The notes beneath the pieces are model-generated. The model worked only from the letters and a program-made list of their open reading frames with translations, was not told the DNA's origin and ran no database searches. Positions 23,519 to 32,515 of a DNA stretch of 64,000 nucleotides are shown here, one piece after another. Every line of letters begins with the position of its first letter. Positions within the stretch are counted from its first letter, which is position 1. Location: assembly GCF_034007085.1 (NCBI RefSeq), contig NZ_JAVERO010000001.1:1-64000 (forward strand). The letters are read 5' to 3'. The stretch is from Castellaniella sp034007085 (GTDB taxonomy: Bacteria > Pseudomonadota > Gammaproteobacteria > Burkholderiales > Burkholderiaceae_B). The translations under genes were made by a program, and so were the position numbers.

Positions 23519-24352
23519 ATGACTGGCTCTCCTATCGAACGCACGGTGTTCATCGTCTCGGACAGCACCGGAATCACTGCCGAGACTTTCAGCCATGCGG
23601 TGCTTTCGCAATTCGAGGAAATTGCTTTCCAGTCTGTGCGACTGCCCTTCATCGATTCGGTGGAAAAGGCCGACGCCGCCGCGCGGCGCATCGCCTTGCA
23701 GGCGGACCAGGGCGGCCCGCCCCCGCTGGTGTTCAGCACCCTGGTGGACTCGGAAATCGCCGACCGCATCCGCGCCACACCGTGCATTTTCCTGGATCTG
23801 TTCGGCTCCTTCGTCCATCACCTGGAAGATGTCCTGGGCGTGACTGCCAGCCGCTCGGTGGGCCGGTCGCATACCAACGGCCTGAGCAAGGAATACAACG
23901 ATCGCATCGAGGCCATCAATTTCAGCCTGGCCCACGATGACGGCCAGTATGTCCAGGGGCTGGAACAGGCCGACGTCATCCTGGTGGGCGTGTCCCGCTG
24001 CGGCAAGACCCCCACCAGCCTTTATTTGGCCATGCAATATGCCGTCAAGGCCGCCAATTATCCGCTGATCCCCGAAGACTTCGACCGGGGCGCCCTGCCC
24101 GCTACCCTGCTGCCCTATCGGCGCAAGCTGTTCGGCCTGTCGATCCAGCCCGAACGGCTGGCCGAAGTCCGCAACGAGCGCCGCCCGAACAGCACCTACG
24201 CTTCGCTGAAGCAATGTCTCCAGGAAGTCGCCGACGCCGAACGCCTGATGCGCATGGAAAACATCCCCTGGCTGTCGACCACGACCCGCTCGATCGAGGA
24301 GATCTCCACAAAGATTCTCGACGAGGTCGGCCTGAACCGGATGAGTTACTGA
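23519..24352 (+). CDS. ppsR: PEP synthase regulatory protein (kinase/pyrophosphorylase, DUF299)
   Basis: A 277-residue bifunctional regulator that phosphorylates PEP synthase to inactivate it and removes the phosphate by phosphorolysis. Motifs: VFIVSDSTGITAET at the start, DYVQ/GLEQADVILVGVSRCGKTPTSLYLA with the P-loop near 150-170, and EVRNERRPNSTYAS near 215. The divergent arrangement with ppsA is conserved. The ATG at 23519 starts the conserved part; a TTG at 23501 is a possible longer start. Confidence 0.93.
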   Translation: MTGSPIERTVFIVSDSTGITAETFSHAVLSQFEEIAFQSVRLPFIDSVEKADAAARRIALQADQGGPPPLVFSTLVDSEIADRIRATPCIFLDLFGSFVHHLEDVLGVTASRSVGRSHTNGLSKEYNDRIEAINFSLAHDDGQYVQGLEQADVILVGVSRCGKTPTSLYLAMQYAVKAANYPLIPEDFDRGALPATLLPYRRKLFGLSIQPERLAEVRNERRPNSTYASLKQCLQEVADAERLMRMENIPWLSTTTRSIEEISTKILDEVGLNRMSY

Positions 24353-24387
24353 TCATTCATCCCCGGGCACGGCCTGGCGCGACTCTG

Positions 24388-25212
24388 TCACCGCCGGGTT
24401 CTGCGGGCCTGCACAGCGACCATCAGCTGCTGGCGCCGCTGTTCGAACAGGCACACGGCGGCGGCAGCCGCCACATTCAGTGACTCGACCGCAGCCGCCT
24501 GCGGGATGTGGATCCGCCAGTCCGCCCGCATCAGCAGTTCATCGGCGACGCCCTGCCCTTCGTTGCCGAACAGCCAGGCGCACGGCTGCCGAAGATCCTT
24601 GGCATACAGGATTTCGGCCTGATCCAGCGTCGTGGCGGCCAATGGGATATCCAACCGTCCGGACAGCGCCTGGAGATCCACGTGTTCGTGGATTTCCAGG
24701 GCAAAATGTGCTCCTTGGCCACTGCGCAGGACCTTGGGCGACCAGGCTGCTGCGCAACCATTGGACAAATAAGCCTGCCGCAGGCCGGCGGCCGCTGCCG
24801 TGCGCAGCAAAGTGCCCAGATTGCCGGGATCCTGGACCCGATCCAGCCACAGACAGCCATTGCGGATCCTTGCCGGCAATTCCGGAACGGGCGGCTCGAC
24901 GACGAAAAATACCGCAGGGCCGTGCTCGACCTGCGACAGGACGGCAGCAAGATTGTCCTGCAGAACCACCCGGCGTCCATGCGCACAGGCCTGCCAGAGC
25001 GGGCCGACCCACCCCAGGGACAGCGCGGATTCCCCGACCACCAGCAAGGGGGGCGGTCCTTTATGTTCGAGCCAGGCGCGGCACAGATGTTCGCCTTCGA
25101 GGATCACACGAGGATCCAGGCGCCCCGGTCGGCCCTGAGCCAGACGCAGCCAAGCGCGGTAATCCGGGTTGTCGCGCGAAGCAATATGACGAACAGGAGC
25201 GGCGTGCTTCAT
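24388..25212 (-). CDS. TrmH/SpoU-family RNA 2'-O-methyltransferase
   Basis: A 274-residue SPOUT methyltransferase: a short N-terminal substrate-binding domain (ILEGEHLCRAWL), then the knotted C-terminal domain. That domain has motif 1 LDRVQDPGNLGTLLRTA near 122-138, motif 2 LFGNEGQG near 213, and motif 3 ESLNVAAAAAVCLFE near 242. It uses S-adenosylmethionine to methylate a ribose in rRNA or tRNA; the exact site cannot be told. It overlaps rnhB by 4 bases and closes the lpx/rnhB operon. Confidence 0.9.
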   Translation of the reverse strand: MKHAAPVRHIASRDNPDYRAWLRLAQGRPGRLDPRVILEGEHLCRAWLEHKGPPPLLVVGESALSLGWVGPLWQACAHGRRVVLQDNLAAVLSQVEHGPAVFFVVEPPVPELPARIRNGCLWLDRVQDPGNLGTLLRTAAAAGLRQAYLSNGCAAAWSPKVLRSGQGAHFALEIHEHVDLQALSGRLDIPLAATTLDQAEILYAKDLRQPCAWLFGNEGQGVADELLMRADWRIHIPQAAAVESLNVAAAAAVCLFEQRRQQLMVAVQARRTRR

Positions 25213-25853
25213 GAGGCATCCTCGCGCCGCGCCGGGGCGTTGCTTGAATCACACCGGCCTTCCAGCGCGCGGCGCACGGGAGCGAAACCGCGCCGGTGCG
25301 CCGGGCACGGGCCGAATTCCACCAATCGTGCCAGATGCAGCGCAGTGCCATAGCCCTTGTGGCGATCAAAAGCATATTCCGGATAGCGTGCATGCAGTTC
25401 CAGGCAGCAAGCATCCCGAGCGGTCTTGGCCAGAATGGAAGCGGCGGAAATAGCGGGTTCCAGGGCGTCGCCGCCAACGACGGCTCGGGCCGGGCACGAC
25501 AGCCCCGCCGGCAGGCGGTTGCCATCCACCAGAACCAGCGTCGGCGCGCGGAACAGACCCTGGCAGGCACGCAGCATGGCCAGCATCGTTGCCTGCAGAA
25601 TGTTCAGACGCTCGATTTCCTCGACACTGGCACTGGCAATCGCCCAGGCCAGGGCCTGTCTGCGGATCTGCTCGGCCAGGCGATCCCTGCGCGCGGGGCT
25701 GAGTTTCTTGGAATCGTTCAAGCCCTCGATCGGGTGATCCGGATCCAGGATGACGGCGGCGGCATACACAGGGCCCGCCAGGGGCCCACGTCCGGCTTCA
25801 TCCACTCCGGCGATCAGAGCGGAAGATTCTGCGGTGCCGAACAGATCACGCAT
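25209..25853 (-). CDS. rnhB: Ribonuclease HII
   Basis: A 214-residue RNase HII that cleaves RNA in RNA-DNA hybrids and single ribonucleotides in DNA. Catalytic acidic residues are in VDEAGRGPLAGPV near 17-29, and AASILAKTARD with HKGYGTALH follow at the usual places. The last 20 residues are basic and poorly conserved. The start at MRDLFGTAE overlaps the lpxB end by 8 bases. The lpxB-rnhB-SpoU order is typical of beta- and gammaproteobacteria. Confidence 0.94.
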   Translation of the reverse strand: MRDLFGTAESSALIAGVDEAGRGPLAGPVYAAAVILDPDHPIEGLNDSKKLSPARRDRLAEQIRRQALAWAIASASVEEIERLNILQATMLAMLRACQGLFRAPTLVLVDGNRLPAGLSCPARAVVGGDALEPAISAASILAKTARDACCLELHARYPEYAFDRHKGYGTALHLARLVEFGPCPAHRRGFAPVRRALEGRCDSSNAPARREDAS

Positions 25854-27069
25854 GCCCACGGCTGGCTTCCAGTATGGCCTGCGCCGCCAGGCCGGGCGTA
25901 TCGCGGCTGAGTGTTTCGTGCAGCGCAGTAAAGCGCCGCGTGATGCGCTCGGCCAGGTTCGCATCGGTCAGGGCCGTCCAGGTGTGTTCGGCCAGGGCTT
26001 GTGGCGTAGCGGCTTCTTGCAGCAGTTCTGGCACGACGAACTCGCGCTCCAGGATATTGGGCAGGCCGACCCAGGGCAGGCTGGGTGCGTCCTGCCCCGA
26101 TTTCCAGGCCATGATGCGCCGCATCCAGGGCGAAATCACATAGGAAATGACCAGGGGGCGCTTGAACAGCGCGGCCTCCAGGGTGGCGGTGCCGCTGGCC
26201 ACCAGCACGGCGTCTGCGGCCTCCATGGCGTGCCAGGCAATCGGCCATGCAGAGGTGTCCAGGCCATCGGTTCGCGCCGCTGCGGCCCCCTGCCCGGCTT
26301 CTGGCAAGGCAGCCATGACTCGGCAGCCCGGCACCGGGTGCTGCGCCAGGATGGCTTCGAACTGGGCGCGGCGGTGCGCATTGACGACCGGCACGATGAT
26401 CTGCAAATCGGGATCCTGGCTGAGCAGAATCTGCGCTGCCTGCAGGAATCGGGGCGCCAGCAGCCGGATCTCGGATTCGCGGCTGCCCGGCATCAGCGCC
26501 AGGATCCGGCCCGCCGGTTCCAGTCCCAGGCGCGCGCGCGCCGCCAGACGGTCCGGCTGCGCGGGAATGAGCTCGGCCAGGGGATGGCCTACGTAGGTCA
26601 CGGGCACGCCCTGTTCGCGGTATAGATCCACCTCGAACGGAAACAGCACCAGCATGTGCGATACGGCACGACGGATCTGGTGAATGCGCTCGAAACGCCA
26701 GGCCCAGATCGAAGGGCCGACGAAGTGCACCGTCGGAATGCCGGCGGCACGCAGTTTTTCTTCCAGGCGCAGATTGAAATCCGGTGCATCGACACCGACG
26801 AACACGTCCGGACGCCAGGCCAGCGTGCGCCGATGGGTATCGCGCCAGGTGCGGATCAGGCGCGGCGCCTGGCGCAGTGCATCGATGTAACCGAATACGG
26901 ACAGCGCATCCATGGGGTGCCAGGCCTCGAAACCCGCACGCGCCATGGCCGGCCCCCCGATGCCCATGGCACGGACCTCGGGGTCGCGGGCCCGCAGGCC
27001 ACCGAGCAGACGCGCCGCCAGCAGGTCGCCGGACGGTTCCCCTGCCACGATGGCGGCGGAAAACGTCAT
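25846..27069 (-). CDS. lpxB: Lipid-A-disaccharide synthase
   Basis: A 407-residue GT19 glycosyltransferase joining UDP-2,3-diacylglucosamine and lipid X. It starts AAIVAGEPSGDLLAARLL and carries VGVDAPDFNLRLE near 90, VGPSIWAWR near 118, LMPGSRESEI near 190, and the donor-site region ASGTATLEAALFKRPLVISY near 300. It acts at the inner face of the cytoplasmic membrane. It overlaps lpxA by 4 bases, showing translational coupling in the lpxD-fabZ-lpxA-lpxB chain. Confidence 0.96.
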   Translation of the reverse strand: MTFSAAIVAGEPSGDLLAARLLGGLRARDPEVRAMGIGGPAMARAGFEAWHPMDALSVFGYIDALRQAPRLIRTWRDTHRRTLAWRPDVFVGVDAPDFNLRLEEKLRAAGIPTVHFVGPSIWAWRFERIHQIRRAVSHMLVLFPFEVDLYREQGVPVTYVGHPLAELIPAQPDRLAARARLGLEPAGRILALMPGSRESEIRLLAPRFLQAAQILLSQDPDLQIIVPVVNAHRRAQFEAILAQHPVPGCRVMAALPEAGQGAAAARTDGLDTSAWPIAWHAMEAADAVLVASGTATLEAALFKRPLVISYVISPWMRRIMAWKSGQDAPSLPWVGLPNILEREFVVPELLQEAATPQALAEHTWTALTDANLAERITRRFTALHETLSRDTPGLAAQAILEASRGHA

Positions 27070-27863
27070 GGCCGGGCGATCCCGCGGCTGGATGCGCGCA
27101 GGAAATCCAGCAGGGTCTGGATGGCGGGGGCTTCGGCCGGATGTTCTGCCTGCAGAACGGCAAGGGCCTCGATTGCCTGTTCCACGTTCAGCTGCCGCCG
27201 ATAGAGGATCTTGTAGGCATCCTTGAGCACCTGGATGTCGGCTGGCGTGAAGCCTCGCCGGCCCAGACCTTCGGCATTGATGCCGACCGGACGGAACGAA
27301 TCGCCCGCGCCGATCACGTAGGGCGGCACATCCTGGCGCACGGAACTGGTGCCGCCAATCATGGCATGCGCACCAATGCGCACGAACTGGTGCACCGCCG
27401 ACAGGCCGCCCAGGATGGCCCAGTCGCCGATGTGAATGTGGCCGGCGAGCTGGACACTGTTGGCAATCACGATGTGACTGCCCAGCTGACAATCATGGGC
27501 GATGTGGACATAGGCCATGATCCAGTTGTCATCGCCCAGCCGCGTGGTGCCCACGTCCTGCACGGTGCCGGTATTCACAGTCACGAATTCACGAAACGTG
27601 TTGCCCGCGCCGATTTCCAGCGCTGTGGGTTCGCCTGCGTATTTCTTGTCCTGGGGAATGCCGCCAATGGAACAATAACGATAGAAATGATTGTCCGGGC
27701 CGATGGAGGTATGCCCGTCGATGGTGCAATACGGCCCGATGCGCGTGCGGGCCCCGACGCGGACATGTTCGCCGACGATGCTGTAGGGACCCACGACGAC
27801 GTCCTCGTCCAGCACCGCCCCTGGCGCAACGAGGGCCGTGGGGTGGATCTGCGCCGCGCCCAT
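27066..27863 (-). CDS. lpxA: UDP-N-acetylglucosamine O-acyltransferase
   Basis: A 265-residue left-handed beta-helix acyltransferase, the first step of lipid A synthesis. Hexapeptide repeats start at IHPTALVAPGAVL; the catalytic histidine sits in HIAHDCQLGSH, followed by the C-terminal helical part (GLGRRGFTPADIQVLKDAYKILY). The ribosome-binding site GGAGG (27868-27872) is spaced four bases from the ATG at 27863 but only one from the ATG at 27866, so 27863 is chosen. It overlaps fabZ by one base. Confidence 0.96.
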   Translation of the reverse strand: MGAAQIHPTALVAPGAVLDEDVVVGPYSIVGEHVRVGARTRIGPYCTIDGHTSIGPDNHFYRYCSIGGIPQDKKYAGEPTALEIGAGNTFREFVTVNTGTVQDVGTTRLGDDNWIMAYVHIAHDCQLGSHIVIANSVQLAGHIHIGDWAILGGLSAVHQFVRIGAHAMIGGTSSVRQDVPPYVIGAGDSFRPVGINAEGLGRRGFTPADIQVLKDAYKILYRRQLNVEQAIEALAVLQAEHPAEAPAIQTLLDFLRASSRGIARP

Positions 27864-28315
27864 CATTCCTCCAGGATGCGCACCGCACACATGATCTTGG
27901 CTTCGGCAGCGATCTGATCGTCGACCTTGGCCACGGCGGTGTACTTGCAGATGGAGCGGCTGAGCTTGTCGGCCGAGACTTCCATGCGCAACTGGTCGCC
28001 GGGCACGACAGGGCGGCGGAAACGCGCGCCATCCACACCGACCAGGTAATAGGCGATCTTGGTGCTGGCCAGGTTCGGCGCGCCGGCATCCGCAAAGGAA
28101 AACAGTGCGGCAGCCTGGGCCAGGGCCTCGATGATGAGCACGCCGGGCATGACCGGATGGTGGGCGAAATGGCCCTGGAAGAAAGGCTCGTTGTAGGTGA
28201 CATTCTTGATGGCGACGATGCTCTTGCCCGGGTCCATTTCCAGGACGCGGTCCACGAGCAGCATCGGTTGCCGATGAGGCAAGCGTTCCATGATGTCTTT
28301 GATATCGAGTTCCAT
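27863..28315 (-). CDS. fabZ: 3-hydroxyacyl-ACP dehydratase FabZ
   Basis: A 150-residue hotdog-fold dehydratase of fatty acid elongation. The catalytic histidine is His49 (GHFAHHPVMPG) and the glutamate Glu63 (LIIEALAQAA). It competes with LpxA for 3-hydroxyacyl-ACP and so balances phospholipid and lipid A synthesis, which fits its place between lpxD and lpxA. It shares single bases with both neighbours. Confidence 0.97.
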   Translation of the reverse strand: MELDIKDIMERLPHRQPMLLVDRVLEMDPGKSIVAIKNVTYNEPFFQGHFAHHPVMPGVLIIEALAQAAALFSFADAGAPNLASTKIAYYLVGVDGARFRRPVVPGDQLRMEVSADKLSRSICKYTAVAKVDDQIAAEAKIMCAVRILEE

Positions 28316-29460
28316 TAGCGTGTGTCCTGCTTGGGGTTCGTCGGCTGGCCGGGCATGCCGGCGGCGCCTTGTCGTTCTACTGCGCGCAACCGCTTGCGCA
28401 ATTGCGCAAGCTGGCCGATCACGGCTGCATTATGTTGCCAGGCGCTGTGCTCAGCCACGGGGAATACCCCCGTGTAGCGCCCAGGCGTGAGAATGTCCGA
28501 AGTGACGGCCGTGCCGCCTGAAATATGCACATCGTCGCCCAGCGTCAGGTGCCCGCCGAACATGGCAGCCCCCCCGATCACGCAACGTTGGCCCATGGTG
28601 GTAGATCCGGCCACGCCCACGCAGGCGGCCATGGCCGTATGGTCTCCGATCCGGCAGTTGTGACCGATCATGATCTGGTTGTCGAGCTTCACGCCATCAC
28701 CCAGCACGGTGTCCTCGACCGCACCACGGTCAACTGTGGTGTTGGCGCCGATTTCCACGTCGTCCCCGATGCGCACCCCGCCCAGCTGGGCAATTTTGGC
28801 CCAGGCGCCCGGCGTGCGCGGGTCGGGTGCGAAGCCGAAACCGTCAGCCCCCAGCACGACACCGGAATGCAGAATGGCCCGCGCGCCCACATGCACGTCA
28901 TGGTAGAGCGTCACATGGGCATGCAGCAGGCTGTCCGCCCCGATGGAGCTATCTGCCCCGATGACGCAGCCCGGACCGATGCGCACGCCCGGACCGATAT
29001 GCACGCCAGACTCGATCACCGACAGCGGACCAACATGCACGTCGTCGGCCAATACGGCATCTTCGGCTATGACGGCGCTGGGATGGATCCCCTGGGGCAG
29101 GCCCGCCTGGCGATGGCGGTCGAACCACTGGGCCAGCAGCGCGTACATCAGATAAGGCTGGGGGCACAGCACCGCAGCCCAGGACGGCGGGCCGTCGCAA
29201 CGGGATTGGTACGCATCCCAGTCCTGCTGGCGCAGGATGACCGCAGCCGCGCCGCAATCATCCAGTTGGGACTGCAGGCGCGGGTTGGACAGGAAGCTGA
29301 TTTCGGATGATCCCGCCGAAGCCAGCGAGCCGATGCCAGCGATCTTCAGCGCACCGGAATCAGGCGTCCCTGTGATGCTGCATCCCAGCCCGACCGTATC
29401 GGCCGCCCGCAACAGCTCGGACAACGCGGGTGCCCGATCGGGCGCAAGCAGCACAGGCAT
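28315..29460 (-). CDS. lpxD: UDP-3-O-(3-hydroxyacyl)glucosamine N-acyltransferase
   Basis: A 381-residue acyltransferase for the third step of lipid A synthesis. An N-terminal uridine-binding domain (ISFLSNPRLQSQL near 53) precedes a beta-helix of hexapeptide repeats and the catalytic segment MIGHNCRIGDHTAMAACVGVAGS near 255. The C-terminus has a helical tail of about 30 residues (VIGQLAQLRKRLRAVERQG) beyond the helix, as in related Burkholderiales. It begins 6 bases after ompH and overlaps fabZ by one base. Confidence 0.95.
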   Translation of the reverse strand: MPVLLAPDRAPALSELLRAADTVGLGCSITGTPDSGALKIAGIGSLASAGSSEISFLSNPRLQSQLDDCGAAAVILRQQDWDAYQSRCDGPPSWAAVLCPQPYLMYALLAQWFDRHRQAGLPQGIHPSAVIAEDAVLADDVHVGPLSVIESGVHIGPGVRIGPGCVIGADSSIGADSLLHAHVTLYHDVHVGARAILHSGVVLGADGFGFAPDPRTPGAWAKIAQLGGVRIGDDVEIGANTTVDRGAVEDTVLGDGVKLDNQIMIGHNCRIGDHTAMAACVGVAGSTTMGQRCVIGGAAMFGGHLTLGDDVHISGGTAVTSDILTPGRYTGVFPVAEHSAWQHNAAVIGQLAQLRKRLRAVERQGAAGMPGQPTNPKQDTR

Positions 29461-29466
29461 TGGAGA

Positions 29467-29991
29467 TCAGCCGCCCAGAGCGCCAATGACCTGATCGGTG
29501 ATATCCACGCGGGGGCTGACCGTGACGGCGTCCTGGATGATCAGGTCGTAGTTCTGCTGTTCGGCGATTTTCTTGATCGCGGCATCGGCCTTTTCCACGA
29601 TGGCGGAGAATTCCTCGTTGCGGCGGCGATTGAAGTCTTCCTGGAATTCGCGGCGCTTGCGCTGCAAATCGGAATCCATGTCCTGGAGCTTGCGCTGGCG
29701 CTTGATGCGATCGGCCTCGGACAGCACCGGAGCGTCCTTGTCGAGTTTCTGGGCCTCGCTGCGCAAGTTGTCGGCCAGGCGCTGCAGTTCCTGGTCGCGT
29801 TTCTTGAATTCGGATTCGATCTTGGCCTGGGCCGCCTTGGCGGGCTTGGAATCACGCAGAATGCGCTCGGTGCTGACGAAACCGATTTTCGTGCCCTGGG
29901 CGTAGGATGGCGCAACGAACAGCGCCCCCAGGCCCACAGCCGCCGCCAGGGCCAATACCCGGTGGCTACGCAGGGTGCGTTGCGTCAACAT
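29467..29991 (-). CDS. OmpH/Skp-family periplasmic chaperone
   Basis: A 174-residue exported protein. The signal peptide has its hydrophobic core at residues 14-26 and ends in SYAQG, with cleavage near residue 31. The mature part starts KIGFVSTERILRDSKPAKAA and is followed by a long charged coiled coil (about 55-140) that forms the tentacles of Skp trimers. It escorts unfolded outer-membrane proteins to BamA, encoded just upstream. The start is uncertain: an in-frame ATG at 30018 would add nine residues before the signal peptide. Confidence 0.9.
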   Translation of the reverse strand: MLTQRTLRSHRVLALAAAVGLGALFVAPSYAQGTKIGFVSTERILRDSKPAKAAQAKIESEFKKRDQELQRLADNLRSEAQKLDKDAPVLSEADRIKRQRKLQDMDSDLQRKRREFQEDFNRRRNEEFSAIVEKADAAIKKIAEQQNYDLIIQDAVTVSPRVDITDQVIGALGG

Positions 29992-30084
29992 TGAAAAATT
30001 CAGACCTGAAACGAACATGATGAGGAATCCACCTAGGATCAAAGCGACTACAAAAGAGATTATTGTGCCATCAAACGAAGGGAA

Positions 30085-32448
30085 TCAGAAACCAGTACCG
30101 ATCTGGAACTGGAAGACCTGCTTCTGGTCGCCTTCCTTGGCGTTCAGAGCGCGCCCGAAGGACAGTTGCAGCGGCCCCAGCGGCGATTCCCAGGACAGGC
30201 CCAGGCCTGCGGAGTATTTCCAACCGCAGGGGTCGGCCACCTGGCCATATTCGCCCTTGGCGCAGCCCGAGCCATCGGTCGTGGTGATCTGACCGACGTC
30301 CGAGAACATGAACCAGCGCAGGGTGCGATCGCGCGAGGCGCCCGGGAACGGCAGATAGAGCTGCACATTGCCGACGATGCGCCGGGAACCGCCCAGGTAG
30401 GTGCCGGTCAAGGTATCGCGCGGCCCCAGGGAGGCGCCCTCGTAGCCGCGTACCGAGCCGATGCCGCCTGCGTACATGTTCTTGATCACCGGGAAGTCCT
30501 TGCCGCTGCTGCCGTAGGTCTTGGCCCAATCCACCTGGCCGTTCAGGGCCAGAGTGAAGGACCGCCCCAGAGGCCAGTAATACTGCTGCTGGCCGCCAAG
30601 CTTGTAATACCGCAGATCCAGGGTGGAAATATCGGCGGACACGCGGGAATAGCTGCCGCGGCGTGGCGCCAGGGCGCTGTCGCGGGTGTCCTTGGCCCAG
30701 CCCACGCTGAAGATGGCGGCATTGGTGGTATCGCCATAATCATCGACGAAATTCTGGTAGGCCAACGGCGCCGGATTGGTGCCGCTGCGGCGGATGTCCT
30801 TCAGCGAGTTGCGTTCGTAGGTCAGGCCGGCAAAGATGCGATCGACTTCGGAAATGGGCACGCCGAAATTCAGGCCCAGCCCCAGGGATTCGACCGAATA
30901 CCAGCCGGTCGAGCCGCTGCTGGATACGTCGTAGGGCGTGGTGCGCCGATAGTACAGGGACGTCGTCTTGCTGATGCCGTCCTGGGTCCAGTAGGGGTCG
31001 GTGTGCGAGATCACCGCTGCACGGTTGGTCTTGCTGGTGTTGACGTTCAGGGACAGGGAATTGCCGCTGCCAAAGACATTGTCCTGGCTGATGCCGGCCG
31101 ACAGCATCAGTTTGTCGGTCGTGCCATAGCCCACCCCCAAGCTGATCATGCCGGTGGGTTTTTCCTTGACGTCGACGTTGACATCCACCTGGTCGGGCGA
31201 ACCCGGCACCGGATCGGTCTTGACGTCCACTTCGGTGAAATAGCCCAGACGATCGATGCGTTCCTTGGACGTCTTGATACTGGAAGAGTCATACCAGGCG
31301 GCTTCCTGCTGACGCATTTCACGGCGCACGACTTCGTCGCGGGTACGGGTGTTGCCGCCCACGTTGATGCGGCGCACGTAGACACGGCGGCCCGGATCAA
31401 CGTAGAAATTCAGTTTGGCGACGTGATTTTCCCGATCCAGCATCGGACTGGGATTGACATTGGCAAAGGCATAGCCCAGCGACCCCAGATAATCCGTGAT
31501 GGATTTGGCCACGGCATTGGTCTTTTCCGCCGAGAAGGTTTCGCCTTCCTTGACGGTGACCAGCGGCTGGAGCTTATCTTCCAGGCCGAGCAGGTCGCCG
31601 GCCAGGCCGATCTCGCCCAGTTTATAGGGCTCGCCTTCGTGCAGGGTCATGGTGATGTAGATGGCCTTGCGATCCGGAGAAATCGATACCTGGGGGGGCT
31701 CCATGGAAAATTCCAGATAGCCGCGATCCAGATAGTACGAACGGATGCGTTCCACATCGCCTTCGAGTTTTTCGCGCGAATATTTGTTGGTGCCGGTGTA
31801 CCAAGTCATGAAGCCGCCGGTGGTCAGCTCCATCTGGTCTTCGAGCGTGCTGGCCGAGAATGCCTCGTTGCCGATGAATTCGATCTTGTCGATAGTGGCG
31901 ACATCGCCTTCGAAGATATCGAAACTGACCCCGACCCGGTTGCGCTCCAGCGGCGTGATGACCGGATTGATCTGGACGCCGTACTTGCCCTTGGACAGGT
32001 ATTGCTGCTTGAGCTCGAAGACCGCGCGATCGAGCATGGCCTGATCGAAGATCCGGCCCTGGCCGAAACCGACCTGCGCCAGGGATTTCGTCAGCGCCTT
32101 GGCATCGAATTCGCGCATGCCGTTGAAATTGATCGAGGCGATCGTGGGGCGTTCTTCGACGGTGACGACGAGCACATTGCCTTGCGCGTCGATCTTGACA
32201 TCATTGAAGAAGCCCGTGCCATAGAGTTTCTGGATGGCAGCCGAGGCTTCTTCCTGGGTGAAGGTCTGCCCGACCTTGACGGGGAGATAGGTGAAGATCG
32301 TGCCCGGATCGACGCGTTCGATCCCCTTGACCTGGATGTCCTGGACGACGAAAGGCGTGAAGGCCGAGGCCACGGCGGGCGCCAGGAGCGCCGCCAGCAC
32401 CAGGGGAATGGCGCGCTTGATCAGACGAAAATTCCGGGGAGACGACAT
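30085..32448 (-). CDS. bamA: Outer membrane protein assembly factor BamA
   Basis: A 787-residue Omp85 protein: signal peptide (cleavage after ...AVASA), five POTRA domains (about 25-430; the first starts VVQDIQVKGIERV), and a C-terminal 16-strand barrel ending in phenylalanine (QIGTGF). The barrel signature VRGYEGASLGPRD near 670 marks the conserved loop L6. It inserts beta-barrel proteins into the outer membrane. Its neighbours rseP (upstream) and ompH/lpxD (downstream) keep the canonical order. The start is set by the AGGATTGCC spacing and the signal peptide. Confidence 0.96.
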   Translation of the reverse strand: MSSPRNFRLIKRAIPLVLAALLAPAVASAFTPFVVQDIQVKGIERVDPGTIFTYLPVKVGQTFTQEEASAAIQKLYGTGFFNDVKIDAQGNVLVVTVEERPTIASINFNGMREFDAKALTKSLAQVGFGQGRIFDQAMLDRAVFELKQQYLSKGKYGVQINPVITPLERNRVGVSFDIFEGDVATIDKIEFIGNEAFSASTLEDQMELTTGGFMTWYTGTNKYSREKLEGDVERIRSYYLDRGYLEFSMEPPQVSISPDRKAIYITMTLHEGEPYKLGEIGLAGDLLGLEDKLQPLVTVKEGETFSAEKTNAVAKSITDYLGSLGYAFANVNPSPMLDRENHVAKLNFYVDPGRRVYVRRINVGGNTRTRDEVVRREMRQQEAAWYDSSSIKTSKERIDRLGYFTEVDVKTDPVPGSPDQVDVNVDVKEKPTGMISLGVGYGTTDKLMLSAGISQDNVFGSGNSLSLNVNTSKTNRAAVISHTDPYWTQDGISKTTSLYYRRTTPYDVSSSGSTGWYSVESLGLGLNFGVPISEVDRIFAGLTYERNSLKDIRRSGTNPAPLAYQNFVDDYGDTTNAAIFSVGWAKDTRDSALAPRRGSYSRVSADISTLDLRYYKLGGQQQYYWPLGRSFTLALNGQVDWAKTYGSSGKDFPVIKNMYAGGIGSVRGYEGASLGPRDTLTGTYLGGSRRIVGNVQLYLPFPGASRDRTLRWFMFSDVGQITTTDGSGCAKGEYGQVADPCGWKYSAGLGLSWESPLGPLQLSFGRALNAKEGDQKQVFQFQIGTGF

Positions 32449-32515
32449 CCTGGCAATCCTAATTTGGCCGTGAAAGAACACGCTTGAGTGATGCGCGATT
32501 GTAAGTCACAACCTC

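Noticed and set aside
30166..32487. A 773-codon open frame on the plus strand opposite bamA
   Set aside because: Same reason: antisense shadow of bamA with repetitive G-Q-A-R composition and no recognisable domain.
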